From the NCBI GenBank assembly GCA_023431185.1, contig JAEYXS010000012.1, positions 4,043 through 68,042 on the forward strand: DNA of 64,000 nucleotides, given 5' to 3'. The notes beneath the pieces are model-generated. The model was not told where the DNA came from. It saw only the letters and a program-made list of their open reading frames with translations, and did no database searches. A program made the position numbers and the translations under genes. Source of the stretch: Verrucomicrobiota bacterium (GTDB lineage: Bacteria > Verrucomicrobiota > Verrucomicrobiia > Limisphaerales > JAEYXS01). Shown one piece after another: positions 1 through 8,396 of this stretch; position 1 is the stretch's first letter; the number at the start of each line of letters is the position of its first letter.

Positions 1-1
1 G

Positions 2-1192
2 AAGTATTCCGAACGGCTGATCGGCAATTGGGTGACCTATGATACATCCATCGCGGAGATCTGCGATTTCGCCGAACGAGTCTATCGCCGCAGCAACTAT
101 GAGGGTTTCACGGGCGACCGGAAATTCATCCGCGATGAGAACGGCCAGAAGGCTTTCTCGAAGTTGCGCAGCGCCATCGCCGGTCTCTACGTCTGGCGTA
201 TCAACCACTGCGCCGAGCAGATTCGCGCGATCCAGGATTCAATCCAGGCGTTACCGCCAGCGGAACAGGGCAAGATGCGGAGCCAGATGGATCCTGAGAT
301 CCAACGTATCCTGGCTGAACAAGGCCGGGTCATCAAAGAGGCGGAATTCGCCTATAAGCAGTCATTCGCCTTCTGCCCTTACAGCCCGGAGGCGGTCTTC
401 CGCTATTCCAGCCTTCTGACCAGCCTGAACAAGTATGAGGATGCTTTGAGGATGGCGGAGACCGGTTTGCGTTTCGACCCGGAGAACGCATCCTTCCAGC
501 AGTTGCGCGACAACCTGAAACAGGTCGTGGAACAGAGCGGCCTGCGGGCCGCCGGTCCGGCGAAGGCCCCGGTGCCAGGTCCGCAACCGCTCACCGCCCC
601 GCAACCGGGACCGGCGAACCAGAACATCGCGCAACTGGAGCAACTGGCGGCGGCAAAACCGGATGATCTGCAGGCGGAGTTCAATGTGATCATGGCCTAC
701 ATGGGCACTGGCAACACGAACCGCGCCATCCAGCTTCTGCAGGCGCTGGTCGCCCGCAAGCCGAATGATTTCACCGCAGTGGCTTCCGCCGCCCAGGCGT
801 ATGCCCAGTTGCAGCGCCCCCAAGAGGCTGGGCGGCTGCTCGGGACGCTGTTGCAAAAGACCAACTTGGATGCGGGCAGCCTCACCACCGTCGCGCATCT
901 GCTTTCCCAGATAGGCGATGTCGTGCGGCTGGAACAGAGCCTGACGCAATTGACGGTTGTGCTTCCAGACAGCCCCGAGGCTTGGTACGACCTGTCGGCC
1001 ATCCGTGCCGTCATGGGCTCAAAAAATTCGGACGCCTTGAAGGCGCTCAGCAAAGCGGTCCAGCTCAGCAATGCGCGGATTGCCACCGACCCGAAGGCGA
1101 GCAATCTGGTGAAGACAGCCCAGGAAGATCCGCGCCTGCAAGCTTTGCGCACCCAGCCGGGCTACATGCAGGCTTTGCAAGGTAAATACTAG
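2..1192 (+). CDS. C-terminal part of a TPR protein, cut by the left window edge
   Basis: The frame is open from base 2 without a stop, so the true start lies outside the window and only the last 396 residues are seen. The visible part begins with a charged helical stretch (ERLIGNWVTYDTS, then ICDFAERVYRRSNYEGF), followed by TPR-like helix pairs (SPEAVFRYSSLL; EDALRMAETGLRFDPEN), a Pro/Ala/Gln-rich linker near residues 185-210, and a second TPR block with repeated QLLQALVARKPND-type units. The first stretch resembles what I remember following the membrane part of DUF2723 (GT117-like) proteins of Verrucomicrobiota, so the missing N-terminus may be a multi-pass membrane domain; that is inference. 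It converges on rsmE with two bases between the stop codons. Confidence 0.6.
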   Translation, partial: KYSERLIGNWVTYDTSIAEICDFAERVYRRSNYEGFTGDRKFIRDENGQKAFSKLRSAIAGLYVWRINHCAEQIRAIQDSIQALPPAEQGKMRSQMDPEIQRILAEQGRVIKEAEFAYKQSFAFCPYSPEAVFRYSSLLTSLNKYEDALRMAETGLRFDPENASFQQLRDNLKQVVEQSGLRAAGPAKAPVPGPQPLTAPQPGPANQNIAQLEQLAAAKPDDLQAEFNVIMAYMGTGNTNRAIQLLQALVARKPNDFTAVASAAQAYAQLQRPQEAGRLLGTLLQKTNLDAGSLTTVAHLLSQIGDVVRLEQSLTQLTVVLPDSPEAWYDLSAIRAVMGSKNSDALKALSKAVQLSNARIATDPKASNLVKTAQEDPRLQALRTQPGYMQALQGKY

Positions 1193-1194
1193 GC

Positions 1195-1953
1195 TCAACT
1201 GCGCACTGCGATCTCGTGCTGACTGATCGCCAACAGCGCGAGCAGTGCCGTCTCACAGCGCAGGACGTGGGTGCCAAGTGTCACCGATTGCACCCCGTGT
1301 TCGGCCAGCGCCCGATATTCCTCCGGGGAAAAATCCCCCTCGGGACCGACCCAAAGCCTGATAGTCGCCGGCAAAGGCAATGCACGCTTTCCGGTGAAAG
1401 CGGTGAAACGGGCACTTACAGTCATCGTGCCATCCTGAAGCGCAGCCACGAGATTCAGCGTGGCTGCATCCTCGTCCGACGGCAGGCAATGCTTGAATGG
1501 CTGGGGAACGGTGATTTCAGGCAACCATTCACGACCGCATTGTTTGAGCGCCTCGATCACGGTTAAGCGCCACTTGTCCGCTTTATCCCCGGCACGGTCA
1601 TCATCGTAATGCGCCACAGAGTGTTCGCATACTACCGGGCAGATTTTTGTGGCACCAAGCTCAACGGCTTTTTGGATGATCAACTCCATCGCCTTGCCTT
1701 TGGCAACAGCCGGATAGACCTCAATTTTCACCTTGGGTGGCAGCACGACCTCGTCACGCTCCACACGCAACCAAACCTGGCGCTTCTCCACTGTATCCAC
1801 CACGCAGTCATACTTGCGACCGGCCCCATCAAGCACCTGCACCTCATCTCCCGCACGCACTCTTAGCACCTGCGCCGCATGGCGTGACTCCGCCTCGGGC
1901 AAGGCGAAGCGTGACTGCCGCAGCTCTGTCGGTGGCACAAAGAAGCGGTGCAT
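1195..1953 (-). CDS. rsmE: 16S rRNA (uracil1498-N3)-methyltransferase RsmE
   Basis: Methylates N3 of U1498 in 16S rRNA using S-adenosylmethionine, in the cytoplasm. The 252 residues match the usual RsmE length. The N-terminus MHRFFV with the following HAAQVLRVRAGDEV is the PUA-like RNA-binding part. The C-terminal SPOUT knot carries the family signatures LWVGPEGDFSPEEY and LGTHVLRCETA, which line the AdoMet pocket. It is the last gene of a grpE-dnaJ-rsmE run, 17 bases downstream of dnaJ, an association of heat-shock genes and rsmE that is common in bacteria. Confidence 0.95.
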   Translation of the reverse strand: MHRFFVPPTELRQSRFALPEAESRHAAQVLRVRAGDEVQVLDGAGRKYDCVVDTVEKRQVWLRVERDEVVLPPKVKIEVYPAVAKGKAMELIIQKAVELGATKICPVVCEHSVAHYDDDRAGDKADKWRLTVIEALKQCGREWLPEITVPQPFKHCLPSDEDAATLNLVAALQDGTMTVSARFTAFTGKRALPLPATIRLWVGPEGDFSPEEYRALAEHGVQSVTLGTHVLRCETALLALLAISQHEIAVRS

Positions 1954-1970
1954 AAATCATTCTGGACAGG

Positions 1971-3119
1971 CTACTTGAAGAAACTCTTGGCCCGATCGAA
2001 GAAGCTCTTGCTCTTCGGATTCACGTTCTCATCGCACAACAGGGCGAACTCCTCCAGTTTGGCACGTTGGGCAGAATTGAGATGAGTGGGCACCTCTACA
2101 GAAACCCGCACGAGCAAATCGCCGGTGCCATAGCCTTGCAGGTTTTTCACTCCCCTGCCCTTCAGGCGGAACATCGTCCCGCTCTGCGTACCATGCGGCA
2201 CCCGTATGCTCGCCTTGCCCGTCATCGTCGGCACTTCCAGCTCTGCCCCCAACGCCGCCTGCACAAAACTTATAGGCACCTCACAGATCAGATCATCTCC
2301 ATCACGCTGGAAGACATCGTGCGGCCGCACATGCAGGACCACATGCAGATCGCCCGCCGAACCACCACGCATCCCGCCCTCACCTTCACCTGCACGCCGT
2401 AACCGCACGCCAGTATCCACCCCGGCCGGGATACGCAATTTGATCTTGGATGACTTTTCCCGGCGTCCTGCGCCTTCGCACTTGCGACAAGGCTTCTCCA
2501 CCACCCGGCCGGCGCCATCACAGCGCGGACAAGTCTGGGCGATGCTAAAGATGCCGCGCGAGCTCACCACCTGGCCGCGTCCGCCGCACGTCTGGCACTG
2601 GCGCAGTTTGGAACCATCCTCGGCCCCGGTGCCGCTGCAACCTTCGCAAGTTTCCAGTTTAGTGACCGAAATCTCCTTGTCCGCCCCGAGTACGGCTTCC
2701 TCGAAAGTGATCTCGAGATCGTAGCGCAGATCGGAACCACGACGTGGCCCAGTCGGGTCGCTGCGACCGCCACCGCCAAAGATCTCTTCAAAGATGCTTC
2801 CGCCACCGCCGCCAAAGGCTTCACGGAATATATCGAATGGGTCGTGGAATCCGCCCCCACCGCCGCGACCACCGGCTCCAGCCCTAGATCGGGCATCGAA
2901 AGCCGCGTGACCATACTGGTCATAAGCCGCCCTCTTCTGCGGGTCGCTGAGCGCCTCGTAAGCTTCCCCCACTTCCTTAAATTTTTCCTCGGCCTCCTTG
3001 TCGCCTGGATTCTTGTCCGGATGGAATTTGACCGCCATCTTGCGATACGCCTTCTTGATTTCGTCAGCGCCCGCCCCCTTCTCGACCCCGAGAATCTCGT
3101 AGTAATCGCGTTTGGCCAT
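1971..3119 (-). CDS. dnaJ: Chaperone DnaJ (Hsp40)
   Basis: Co-chaperone that delivers unfolded clients to DnaK and stimulates its ATPase. The 382 residues show the complete type I layout: J domain (1-70) with the HPD motif at 33-35, a Gly-rich linker (about 78-125, with GGGG and GGRGGGGG runs), four zinc-binding CxxCxGxG repeats between about 155 and 215 (CEGCSGTG, CQTCGGRG, CPRCDGAG, CRKCEGAG), then the C-terminal substrate-binding domains. It starts 9 bases after the grpE stop, so the two are surely cotranscribed. dnaK is not in the window. Confidence 0.97.
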   Translation of the reverse strand: MAKRDYYEILGVEKGAGADEIKKAYRKMAVKFHPDKNPGDKEAEEKFKEVGEAYEALSDPQKRAAYDQYGHAAFDARSRAGAGGRGGGGGFHDPFDIFREAFGGGGGSIFEEIFGGGGRSDPTGPRRGSDLRYDLEITFEEAVLGADKEISVTKLETCEGCSGTGAEDGSKLRQCQTCGGRGQVVSSRGIFSIAQTCPRCDGAGRVVEKPCRKCEGAGRREKSSKIKLRIPAGVDTGVRLRRAGEGEGGMRGGSAGDLHVVLHVRPHDVFQRDGDDLICEVPISFVQAALGAELEVPTMTGKASIRVPHGTQSGTMFRLKGRGVKNLQGYGTGDLLVRVSVEVPTHLNSAQRAKLEEFALLCDENVNPKSKSFFDRAKSFFK

Positions 3120-3128
3120 AGGATCGGC

Positions 3129-3692
3129 TTATGCCTTCTTCGCCACCACCACCGTCGCCGGCCGTAACAGCCGGTCCTTCAATTTATAGCCCTTGCGCAA
3201 TTGTTGCAGCACCTGTCCCTCCGGCACGTCCTTGCTGGCCTGTTGGGAAACCGCTTCGTGCAGATTGGGGTCAAACGGTTTGCCTTGGGCGTCGATTTCT
3301 TCCAGTCCGGAATCCGCCAGCACATTCTTGAACTGGCTGAGAATCATCGTGAGGCCCTGCTTAAGCGCGTCCACGGACCCGCCTTCCGCAGAGGCGGTGG
3401 CCAGCATGGCCGCTTCAAAATTATCCAGCACGGGCACCAGCTTCTCCAGCATCGCCTCGTTGGCATAACGGATGGCATCCTGCTTTTCCCGCGCCGCGCG
3501 TTTCCGCAGATTGTCCATGTCCGCCACGGTGCGCAGCAACTGGTCGCGGAGTTCGTCGGCCTTCGCCGCCTTCTCCAGCAGTTGCACCAGTTGCTCCGGG
3601 GACAGCGTCGGTCCGGCTTGGGCGCCGCCCGTCTCTTCGTTCACCGCCGGCTCGTTGGCCGGTTGATTTATATCTGACTCCTGAGTGCTCAT
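3129..3692 (-). CDS. grpE: Nucleotide exchange factor GrpE
   Basis: Releases ADP from DnaK. The frame remains open further upstream, but the residues before MSTQESDIN are low-complexity translation of the divergent gene, so the ATG at 3692 is chosen, giving 187 residues, typical for GrpE. An acidic, disordered N-terminus is followed by a long helix (LRDQLLRTVADMDNLRKRAAR), which is the coiled-coil dimerisation region. The C-terminal beta domain carries FDPNLHEAV and GYKLKDRLLRPATVVVAKK. First gene of the grpE-dnaJ-rsmE unit. I saw no CIRCE operator, but two direct repeats lie about 70 bases upstream of the start. Confidence 0.94.
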   Translation of the reverse strand: MSTQESDINQPANEPAVNEETGGAQAGPTLSPEQLVQLLEKAAKADELRDQLLRTVADMDNLRKRAAREKQDAIRYANEAMLEKLVPVLDNFEAAMLATASAEGGSVDALKQGLTMILSQFKNVLADSGLEEIDAQGKPFDPNLHEAVSQQASKDVPEGQVLQQLRKGYKLKDRLLRPATVVVAKKA

Positions 3693-3759
3693 CGTTCTTT
3701 GTACTTCAAAGGGCCCAGCACAATACACAACGGTCACTGCGGGGGCAACCCCTGAACTG

Positions 3760-3793
3760 ACCGCCGGAAAATGACACTTTAACCGCCGGAAAA
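3760..3793. promoter_or_regulatory. 12-bp direct repeat pair between grpE and the AI-2E permease gene
   Basis: ACCGCCGGAAAA occurs twice, at 3760-3771 and 3782-3793. The start-to-start distance is 22 bases, about two helical turns, so both copies face the same side of the DNA. They lie inside the 183-bp divergent intergenic region and could be a binding site for a regulator of either gene. No regulator is known; this is inference from repeat geometry. Confidence 0.4.
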
Positions 3794-3875
3794 GTTCAAA
3801 CCTGTATCCGTGACAGACTGAAATCACTGGTTTGGCCTTTAATCCTGGCCGAAACGTGTTATCAGATTCCGCAGC

Positions 3876-4892
3876 ATGACGAAACAAGTTCGTATTTCGT
3901 ACGCCTTTATGTTGATCCTGCTCATCCTCGTGGGCTGGCTGAGCATGGCGACCCTGTTGCTGACCACCCTGTTCAGTTACCTGTCCTTGCGCGTCCTGTC
4001 CCTGGGCCGCAGCAAAGCCTTGGGCGTCATGCTCTTCACCCTGCTGGCTTCCAGTGCCGCCATCGGGTTGGTCTTCTTCACCAAACAGGCTTACAACACC
4101 TTCCCGGTCATCGCGGATAATACCGTTCCCGCCATCGTGGACTATGCCAGCAAACAAGGGGTTGAACTCCCCTTCAGCGACTATGCGACTTTGAAGGCCG
4201 AGCTGATGCGGGAGGCCAAGGAGCAATCAGCCCGCTTGGGCGGCTTTGCCCGGGCCATCACCTTCCAGCTGGTGTATCTCATCATGGGCATCGTCGTAGC
4301 CGTCAGCCTGTTCATTAATTCCAAGCTGGATTTTGACTCCCAGCCTCATGCCGACCGCAACAATCTCTGGGCGCAGACCGCCACCGAGATCCGCTGCCGC
4401 TTCCGCACTTTCTTCGAGAGTTTCGCCCGGGTGATGGGTGCCCAGTTGATGATCTCCTCCATCAACACCCTGCTAACGGCCATCTTTCTTTACGCCGCAG
4501 GAGTGCCGCATGCCATGTTGCTCACCATCACCACCTTCCTTTGTGGACTGCTGCCCATCATCGGCAATCTGATCAGCAACACGCTCATCACCGGCGTGGC
4601 GTTCACCGTCAAACCGGAACTGGCCGTCATTGCCTTGGGTTTCCTCATCACCATCCACAAGTTTGAGTATTTCCTGAACAGCAAGATCATCGGCGATCGC
4701 ATCAAAAACCCCATGTGGCTGACTCTCCTGGCACTGGTGCTCGGTGAACGGCTGATGGGCATACCCGGTATGATCTTGGCCCCGGTCATCCTGCACTACA
4801 TCAAGATCGAGACCTCCAAGCAGACCTTGGACGGCACTGGCGATACCAAACCTTCTCCCCTTGATGATACGCAGGCTGTGACTTCCGTTTGA
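3876..4892 (+). CDS. AI-2E family transporter (UPF0118 permease)
   Basis: Predicted inner-membrane protein of 338 residues. Family members export autoinducer-2 (TqsA) or act as Na+/H+ antiporters, and the substrate cannot be read from sequence. The layout fits the family: two or three hydrophobic segments at the start (FMLILLILVGWLSMATLLL, SSAAIGLVFF), a soluble middle (about 80-125), then a cluster of segments to the end. It includes the family-typical LCGLLPIIGNLISNT and GDRIKNPMWLTLLALVLG near residues 225-290, and a terminal MGIPGMILAPVI. Thirty bases separate it from larB, so it may share a transcript with the lar genes. Confidence 0.85.
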   Translation: MTKQVRISYAFMLILLILVGWLSMATLLLTTLFSYLSLRVLSLGRSKALGVMLFTLLASSAAIGLVFFTKQAYNTFPVIADNTVPAIVDYASKQGVELPFSDYATLKAELMREAKEQSARLGGFARAITFQLVYLIMGIVVAVSLFINSKLDFDSQPHADRNNLWAQTATEIRCRFRTFFESFARVMGAQLMISSINTLLTAIFLYAAGVPHAMLLTITTFLCGLLPIIGNLISNTLITGVAFTVKPELAVIALGFLITIHKFEYFLNSKIIGDRIKNPMWLTLLALVLGERLMGIPGMILAPVILHYIKIETSKQTLDGTGDTKPSPLDDTQAVTSV

Positions 4893-4922
4893 GCTTTTCC
4901 CGCCATCTGGCACAATAATCCT

Positions 4923-5678
4923 GTGACAACCTCCGAAGCTGCCCAACTGCTCGCCCGCTTTCGTGCGGGAGAAGTCACGCAAGCCGATGTCCTGCGCGCC
5001 TTTCAAGGTGCGCCCATCGCCGATCTCGGCTTCGCCCAGGTGGACACGCACCGCAGCCTGCGCAACGGTTTTCCCGAAGTCATCTTCGGCAGCGGCAAAA
5101 CTCCCGCACAGATCGTCGCCATCGCCCAGACCATTCTGGCCCGCAATCACCGCGTCCTCATCACACGCGTCAATGAAGCCCAGGCCAAGTTGCTCAAGCG
5201 AAAGTTCAAGCAAGCCGCTCATCACGAGACCGCCCGGTGCGTGCTCGTTGAGAAACAACCGCTCAAGAAACGCCCCGGCACCATCGCGGTGGTCACCGCT
5301 GGCACCAGCGATCTGCCCGTGGCCGAAGAAGCTGCCGTGACAGCGGAAGCCATGGGCAATCACGTCGAGCGCATCTATGATGTCGGGGTGGCCGGTCTGC
5401 ATCGGCTGCTGAACCGCGCGGAAGATTTGCGCAAGGCCAATGTGCTAGTCGTGGTGGCCGGCATGGAAGGCGCCTTGCCCAGCGTGGTGGCTGGCTTGGT
5501 CGCTCGTCCTGTGATTGCGGTACCGACCAGCATCGGCTACGGAGCCAACTTCGGTGGCTTGGCCGCCCTGCTAGGCATGTTGACGAGTTGCGGGAGCGGC
5601 GTGACCGTGGTGAATATCGACAACGGTTTCGGTGCCGGATACGCTGCCAGCCAGATCAATTCATTGGCCGCGGGCTGA
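4923..5678 (+). CDS. larB: Nickel-pincer cofactor biosynthesis protein LarB
   Basis: Pyridinium-3,5-biscarboxylic acid mononucleotide synthase: carboxylates and hydrolyses nicotinic acid adenine dinucleotide, the first step toward the nickel-pincer cofactor of lactate racemase and related LarA enzymes. The 251 residues start at a GTG. The N-terminal part has the LarB-like DLGFAQVDTHRSLRNGFPEV. The C-terminal half is PurE-like, with VVTAGTSDLPVAEEAA and a Gly-rich SIGYGANFGGLAALLGML that binds the nucleotide phosphate. It lies 19 bases ahead of larC. No larA or larE is visible here. Confidence 0.93.
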   Translation: MTTSEAAQLLARFRAGEVTQADVLRAFQGAPIADLGFAQVDTHRSLRNGFPEVIFGSGKTPAQIVAIAQTILARNHRVLITRVNEAQAKLLKRKFKQAAHHETARCVLVEKQPLKKRPGTIAVVTAGTSDLPVAEEAAVTAEAMGNHVERIYDVGVAGLHRLLNRAEDLRKANVLVVVAGMEGALPSVVAGLVARPVIAVPTSIGYGANFGGLAALLGMLTSCGSGVTVVNIDNGFGAGYAASQINSLAAG

Positions 5679-5697
5679 CCCGCGCAAGCGGTGACTC

Positions 5698-7014
5698 ATG
5701 AAAACACTTTATCTCGATATCTTTAGTGGCATCAGTGGCGACATGTTTCTCGGTGCCATGATCGACTTGGGTGTCGATTTGAATGTCCTCAAGGGCGAAG
5801 TGGCCAAACTGGGTGTCGGCGGCTATCACATCACCACCGCCCGCCGCCAGAAATCCAACATCGAAGGGGTTAAGTTTGATGTGCATCTGGTTGCTGAGGA
5901 TGCCGATTCCTGCGCTTCTTCGGATCACGACCATGCCCACTCCCATGAACATTCTCATTCACACGACCATGGCCACTCCCACAGCCATGCAAGCGAGCAG
6001 GAGCATGGCCATCAGCACGAGGGAAATCGCAATTACTCGCAGATCAAACAGCTCATTTCAGATAGCGAGCTGTCGGATTGGGTGAAACTTCGTGCCATCG
6101 CGGTGTTTCATCGCGTCGCTGTGGCCGAGGGCAAAGTGCATGGCATGAAGCCGGAAGAAGTACACTTCCATGAAGTCGGCGCGGTGGACAGCATCGTGGA
6201 TATTGTCGGCGCTTGTGTGGCGTTGGAATTGATGGGCAAACCACGCGTGCTCGCTGCACCAGTCGTGGAAGGCACCGGCTGGGTCAATTGCGCCCATGGC
6301 CGCTTTCCTGTGCCCACAACGGCCACCTTGGAGATTCTTGGAGCCCGCAGCATTCCCCTCACCCAGTGCGAAGAACCACACGAACTCGTCACGCCGACCG
6401 GCGCCGCCTTGCTCGCCGAGTTCGTGGAAGAATTCGCGCCGATGCAGAATCTCATAGCCACCCGCATCGGCTATGGCTTGGGCACGCGCGACAACAAGAC
6501 CCGGCCCAACGTATTGCGGGCCGTGCTGGGCGGCGGCTCGGCGGAAACACCTTCAGCGCATGACTGGGACACCGACACGATCACCGTGCTGGAAACCAAT
6601 CTCGATGACATCCCCGCCGAGGTGCTGGGCAACTTCGTGGAGAAAGCCTTGGCGGCCGGAGCCTTGGATGTTTTCCACACACCCATCCAGATGAAGAAAA
6701 ATCGTCCAGGCGTCCTGCTCAGTGTCTTGTGTGCGCGTGAGGAAGCGGATCATTTCACCCGGATGATGCTGTGTGAAACCAGTGCCTTCGGCGTACGCCG
6801 CACCCAGGTCGAACGCCGCAAACTGCGCCGCGAGATCATCACCGTGTCCACCCCTTACGGCCCGGTGGAGGTCAAAGTGGGGCGACTGGACGGCAAGCCC
6901 GTCCAACGCGCCCCGGAATACGAGACCTGCAAGCGGCTCGCCTATGCGGCCGACGTACCGGTAAAAGAAGTCATCGCTGCCGCTCAAGCGGCCGCCCTTA
7001 CGGAAATCTTATGA
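5698..7014 (+). CDS. larC: Nickel insertion protein LarC (single-frame form)
   Basis: CTP-dependent nickel-insertion cyclometallase that completes the nickel-pincer cofactor. All 438 residues are in one frame, whereas in Lactiplantibacillus plantarum LarC is made by a programmed frameshift between larC1 and larC2. The start MKTLYLDIFSGISGDMFLGA is the LarC hallmark. Residues about 70-105 are a histidine-rich segment (repeats of HDH, HSH, HEH), a likely nickel store. The conserved core includes EEVHFHEVGAVDSIVDIVG and NLDDIPAEVLG. The C-terminus has KPVQRAPEYETCKRLA. The stop overlaps the next start by 4 bases, so translation is probably coupled. Confidence 0.95.
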   Translation: MKTLYLDIFSGISGDMFLGAMIDLGVDLNVLKGEVAKLGVGGYHITTARRQKSNIEGVKFDVHLVAEDADSCASSDHDHAHSHEHSHSHDHGHSHSHASEQEHGHQHEGNRNYSQIKQLISDSELSDWVKLRAIAVFHRVAVAEGKVHGMKPEEVHFHEVGAVDSIVDIVGACVALELMGKPRVLAAPVVEGTGWVNCAHGRFPVPTTATLEILGARSIPLTQCEEPHELVTPTGAALLAEFVEEFAPMQNLIATRIGYGLGTRDNKTRPNVLRAVLGGGSAETPSAHDWDTDTITVLETNLDDIPAEVLGNFVEKALAAGALDVFHTPIQMKKNRPGVLLSVLCAREEADHFTRMMLCETSAFGVRRTQVERRKLRREIITVSTPYGPVEVKVGRLDGKPVQRAPEYETCKRLAYAADVPVKEVIAAAQAAALTEIL

Positions 7015-7262
7015 TCGATACCAAGTTGCTGCATCTCCTCTGCTGCCCGGAATCACGCCAATCACTGCACCTGGCAGACAAAGTTTTGGTGCAATCACTG
7101 AACCAGCAAGTGGCCGCCGGCAGTCTGAAGAATCGTGCCGGACAACCCTTGAAAGACAAACTGGATGGCGGTCTGGTCCGTGAAGATAAAACCGTGGTTT
7201 ATCCCATCATCAACAAACTGCCCATCTTGCTCATCGAGGAAGGCATTCTGCTAACTGCGTGA
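7011..7262 (+). CDS. Trm112 family protein (YcaR/UPF0434-like)
   Basis: Small 83-residue protein of the Trm112/YcaR family. Members are small beta proteins, and the eukaryotic ones activate methyltransferases. It begins MIDTKLLHLLCCPESRQSL and ends with the family's YPIINKLPILLIEEG. The region between is longer than in E. coli YcaR (about 60 residues), with an inserted charged loop. ATG and the larC stop overlap, so it is translated with the lar genes, but a functional link is only suggested by position. It converges on the Rieske gene with one base between the two stops. Confidence 0.8.
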   Translation: MIDTKLLHLLCCPESRQSLHLADKVLVQSLNQQVAAGSLKNRAGQPLKDKLDGGLVREDKTVVYPIINKLPILLIEEGILLTA

Positions 7263-7263
7263 G

Positions 7264-7617
7264 TCAGTTGATCTCGTCGGTCACGAGCAGATAGACTTTG
7301 CCTTCTCTCACCTCGACCGGCAGGGCTTTCAGCGAAGCTCCTTCGCAAGGTCCGCGTGTGCAAAATCCAGTTTCCGGCTCATAGAGCGCACCATGCGACT
7401 GACAAAGGATGAGTTTCTTTTCCCGGCTCAGGAACTGTCGAGTGCCCGAGTCCAGTTTCACCGGCAAATGTTGGCAAAGATTTTCATAGCAACGCAGCCC
7501 AGCCTTGGTCCGCAGCAAGATGCCCTCCCGCCGAATGCCATCCTGTCGGTATCCAAAGACGACTACCTTTCCTTCGGTCATGTCCGTTTCAGTGGCGATG
7601 ATCTGTTCAGCCATCAC
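7264..7617 (-). CDS. Rieske [2Fe-2S] ferredoxin-like protein
   Basis: A 117-residue stand-alone Rieske domain. The cluster ligands are visible as C48-x-H50 (LCQHLPV) and C72-x2-H75 (LCQSHGALYEPETG), with the usual spacing. The C-terminus has LKALPVEVREGKVYLL, the final strand pair of the fold. There is no signal peptide, so it should act in the cytoplasm as an electron carrier for an oxygenase or reductase that is not visible nearby. Biochemical partner unknown. Confidence 0.88.
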   Translation of the reverse strand: MMAEQIIATETDMTEGKVVVFGYRQDGIRREGILLRTKAGLRCYENLCQHLPVKLDSGTRQFLSREKKLILCQSHGALYEPETGFCTRGPCEGASLKALPVEVREGKVYLLVTDEIN

Positions 7618-7719
7618 GGGAAGGATTTCTGCGGTCTCCGCTTAAGGCAAGCGGTTGTTTTGAAACAGTCGCGAACTGCAGTTGCGATGTACGCTCCCGG
7701 AATTTAGACTCCCCGCGCG

Positions 7720-8247
7720 ATGCAACCCTTCGAATTGTTCAGTTTTTGCCCACGATGCGGCAAACCTTCCAATATGGAAAGGGCTGCCATTCCCTTTCGC
7801 TGCGCAGGTTGCAATCTTACATTGTTTTTCAACCCCACCGTTTCTGCCTCCGCCTTCGTCATCCAAGAAGATGGCGATATCCTGCTCATCCGGCGCGCCA
7901 AGGAGCCCGGCAAGGGCCTGCTGGGGACTATCGGTGGATTTGTGGATGCCGGTGAATCGGCCGAAGCTGGCTTGCGACGTGAGATCCGCGAGGAAGTTCA
8001 TCTGGAGGTCACCCGGCTGGAATTTCTCTGTTCCTTCCCGAACCAATACCATTACGCCGGAATCACTTACCCCGTGCTCGACCTGTTCTTTATTTGTTGG
8101 GCAGGAAGCACCACTTCCGCCCGCGCCAGCGAGGAAGTCCTTTCGCTTGCCAGTCTCCCACTAGCACATATCAATGCTCAAGACATGGCCTTCGAATCCA
8201 TGCGGCAAGCCCTGCTAATGCTGAAAAGCAACCATCCTGCTGCTTAA
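7720..8247 (+). CDS. Nudix hydrolase with N-terminal zinc ribbon
   Basis: Predicted to hydrolyse a nucleoside diphosphate linked to another moiety. Its 175 residues open with a zinc ribbon, CPRCGKP (Cys 10 and 13) and FRCAGCN. A Nudix domain follows with the box GGFVDAGESAEAGLRREI and then REEVHLEV, matching G-x5-E-x7-R-E-x2-E-E. This ribbon plus Nudix layout resembles NudC-type NADH pyrophosphatases and the ADP-ribose pyrophosphatase-like group, but the NudC SQPWPFPxS motif is missing, so the substrate is open. Its start is 102 bases from the start of the divergently transcribed Rieske gene. Confidence 0.85.
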   Translation: MQPFELFSFCPRCGKPSNMERAAIPFRCAGCNLTLFFNPTVSASAFVIQEDGDILLIRRAKEPGKGLLGTIGGFVDAGESAEAGLRREIREEVHLEVTRLEFLCSFPNQYHYAGITYPVLDLFFICWAGSTTSARASEEVLSLASLPLAHINAQDMAFESMRQALLMLKSNHPAA

Positions 8248-8396
8248 GAAGTAAGTAAAACCCCACATATTTTCAATTCCCGGCCAATTCCCCTTGTCTT
8301 CCCTCGCTTCATCCGTTTACCTCCTGCCCCCTAAAGTCAAGATTTGTAACCTTTCTTGAATAAGGTCTGTCTGAAAACCGTAGATAAAGTTGTAAC

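Noticed and set aside
3680..3695. CIRCE-like GAGTGCTCA at the grpE start
   Set aside because: Only half a site is present and it overlaps the start codon; the TTAGCACTC partner is missing.
3693..4226. Upstream extension of grpE
   Set aside because: It runs antisense over the AI-2E gene; GrpE length and start fit the ATG at 3692.
5698..7014. Programmed frameshift in larC
   Set aside because: The whole protein is in one frame, so no shift is needed.
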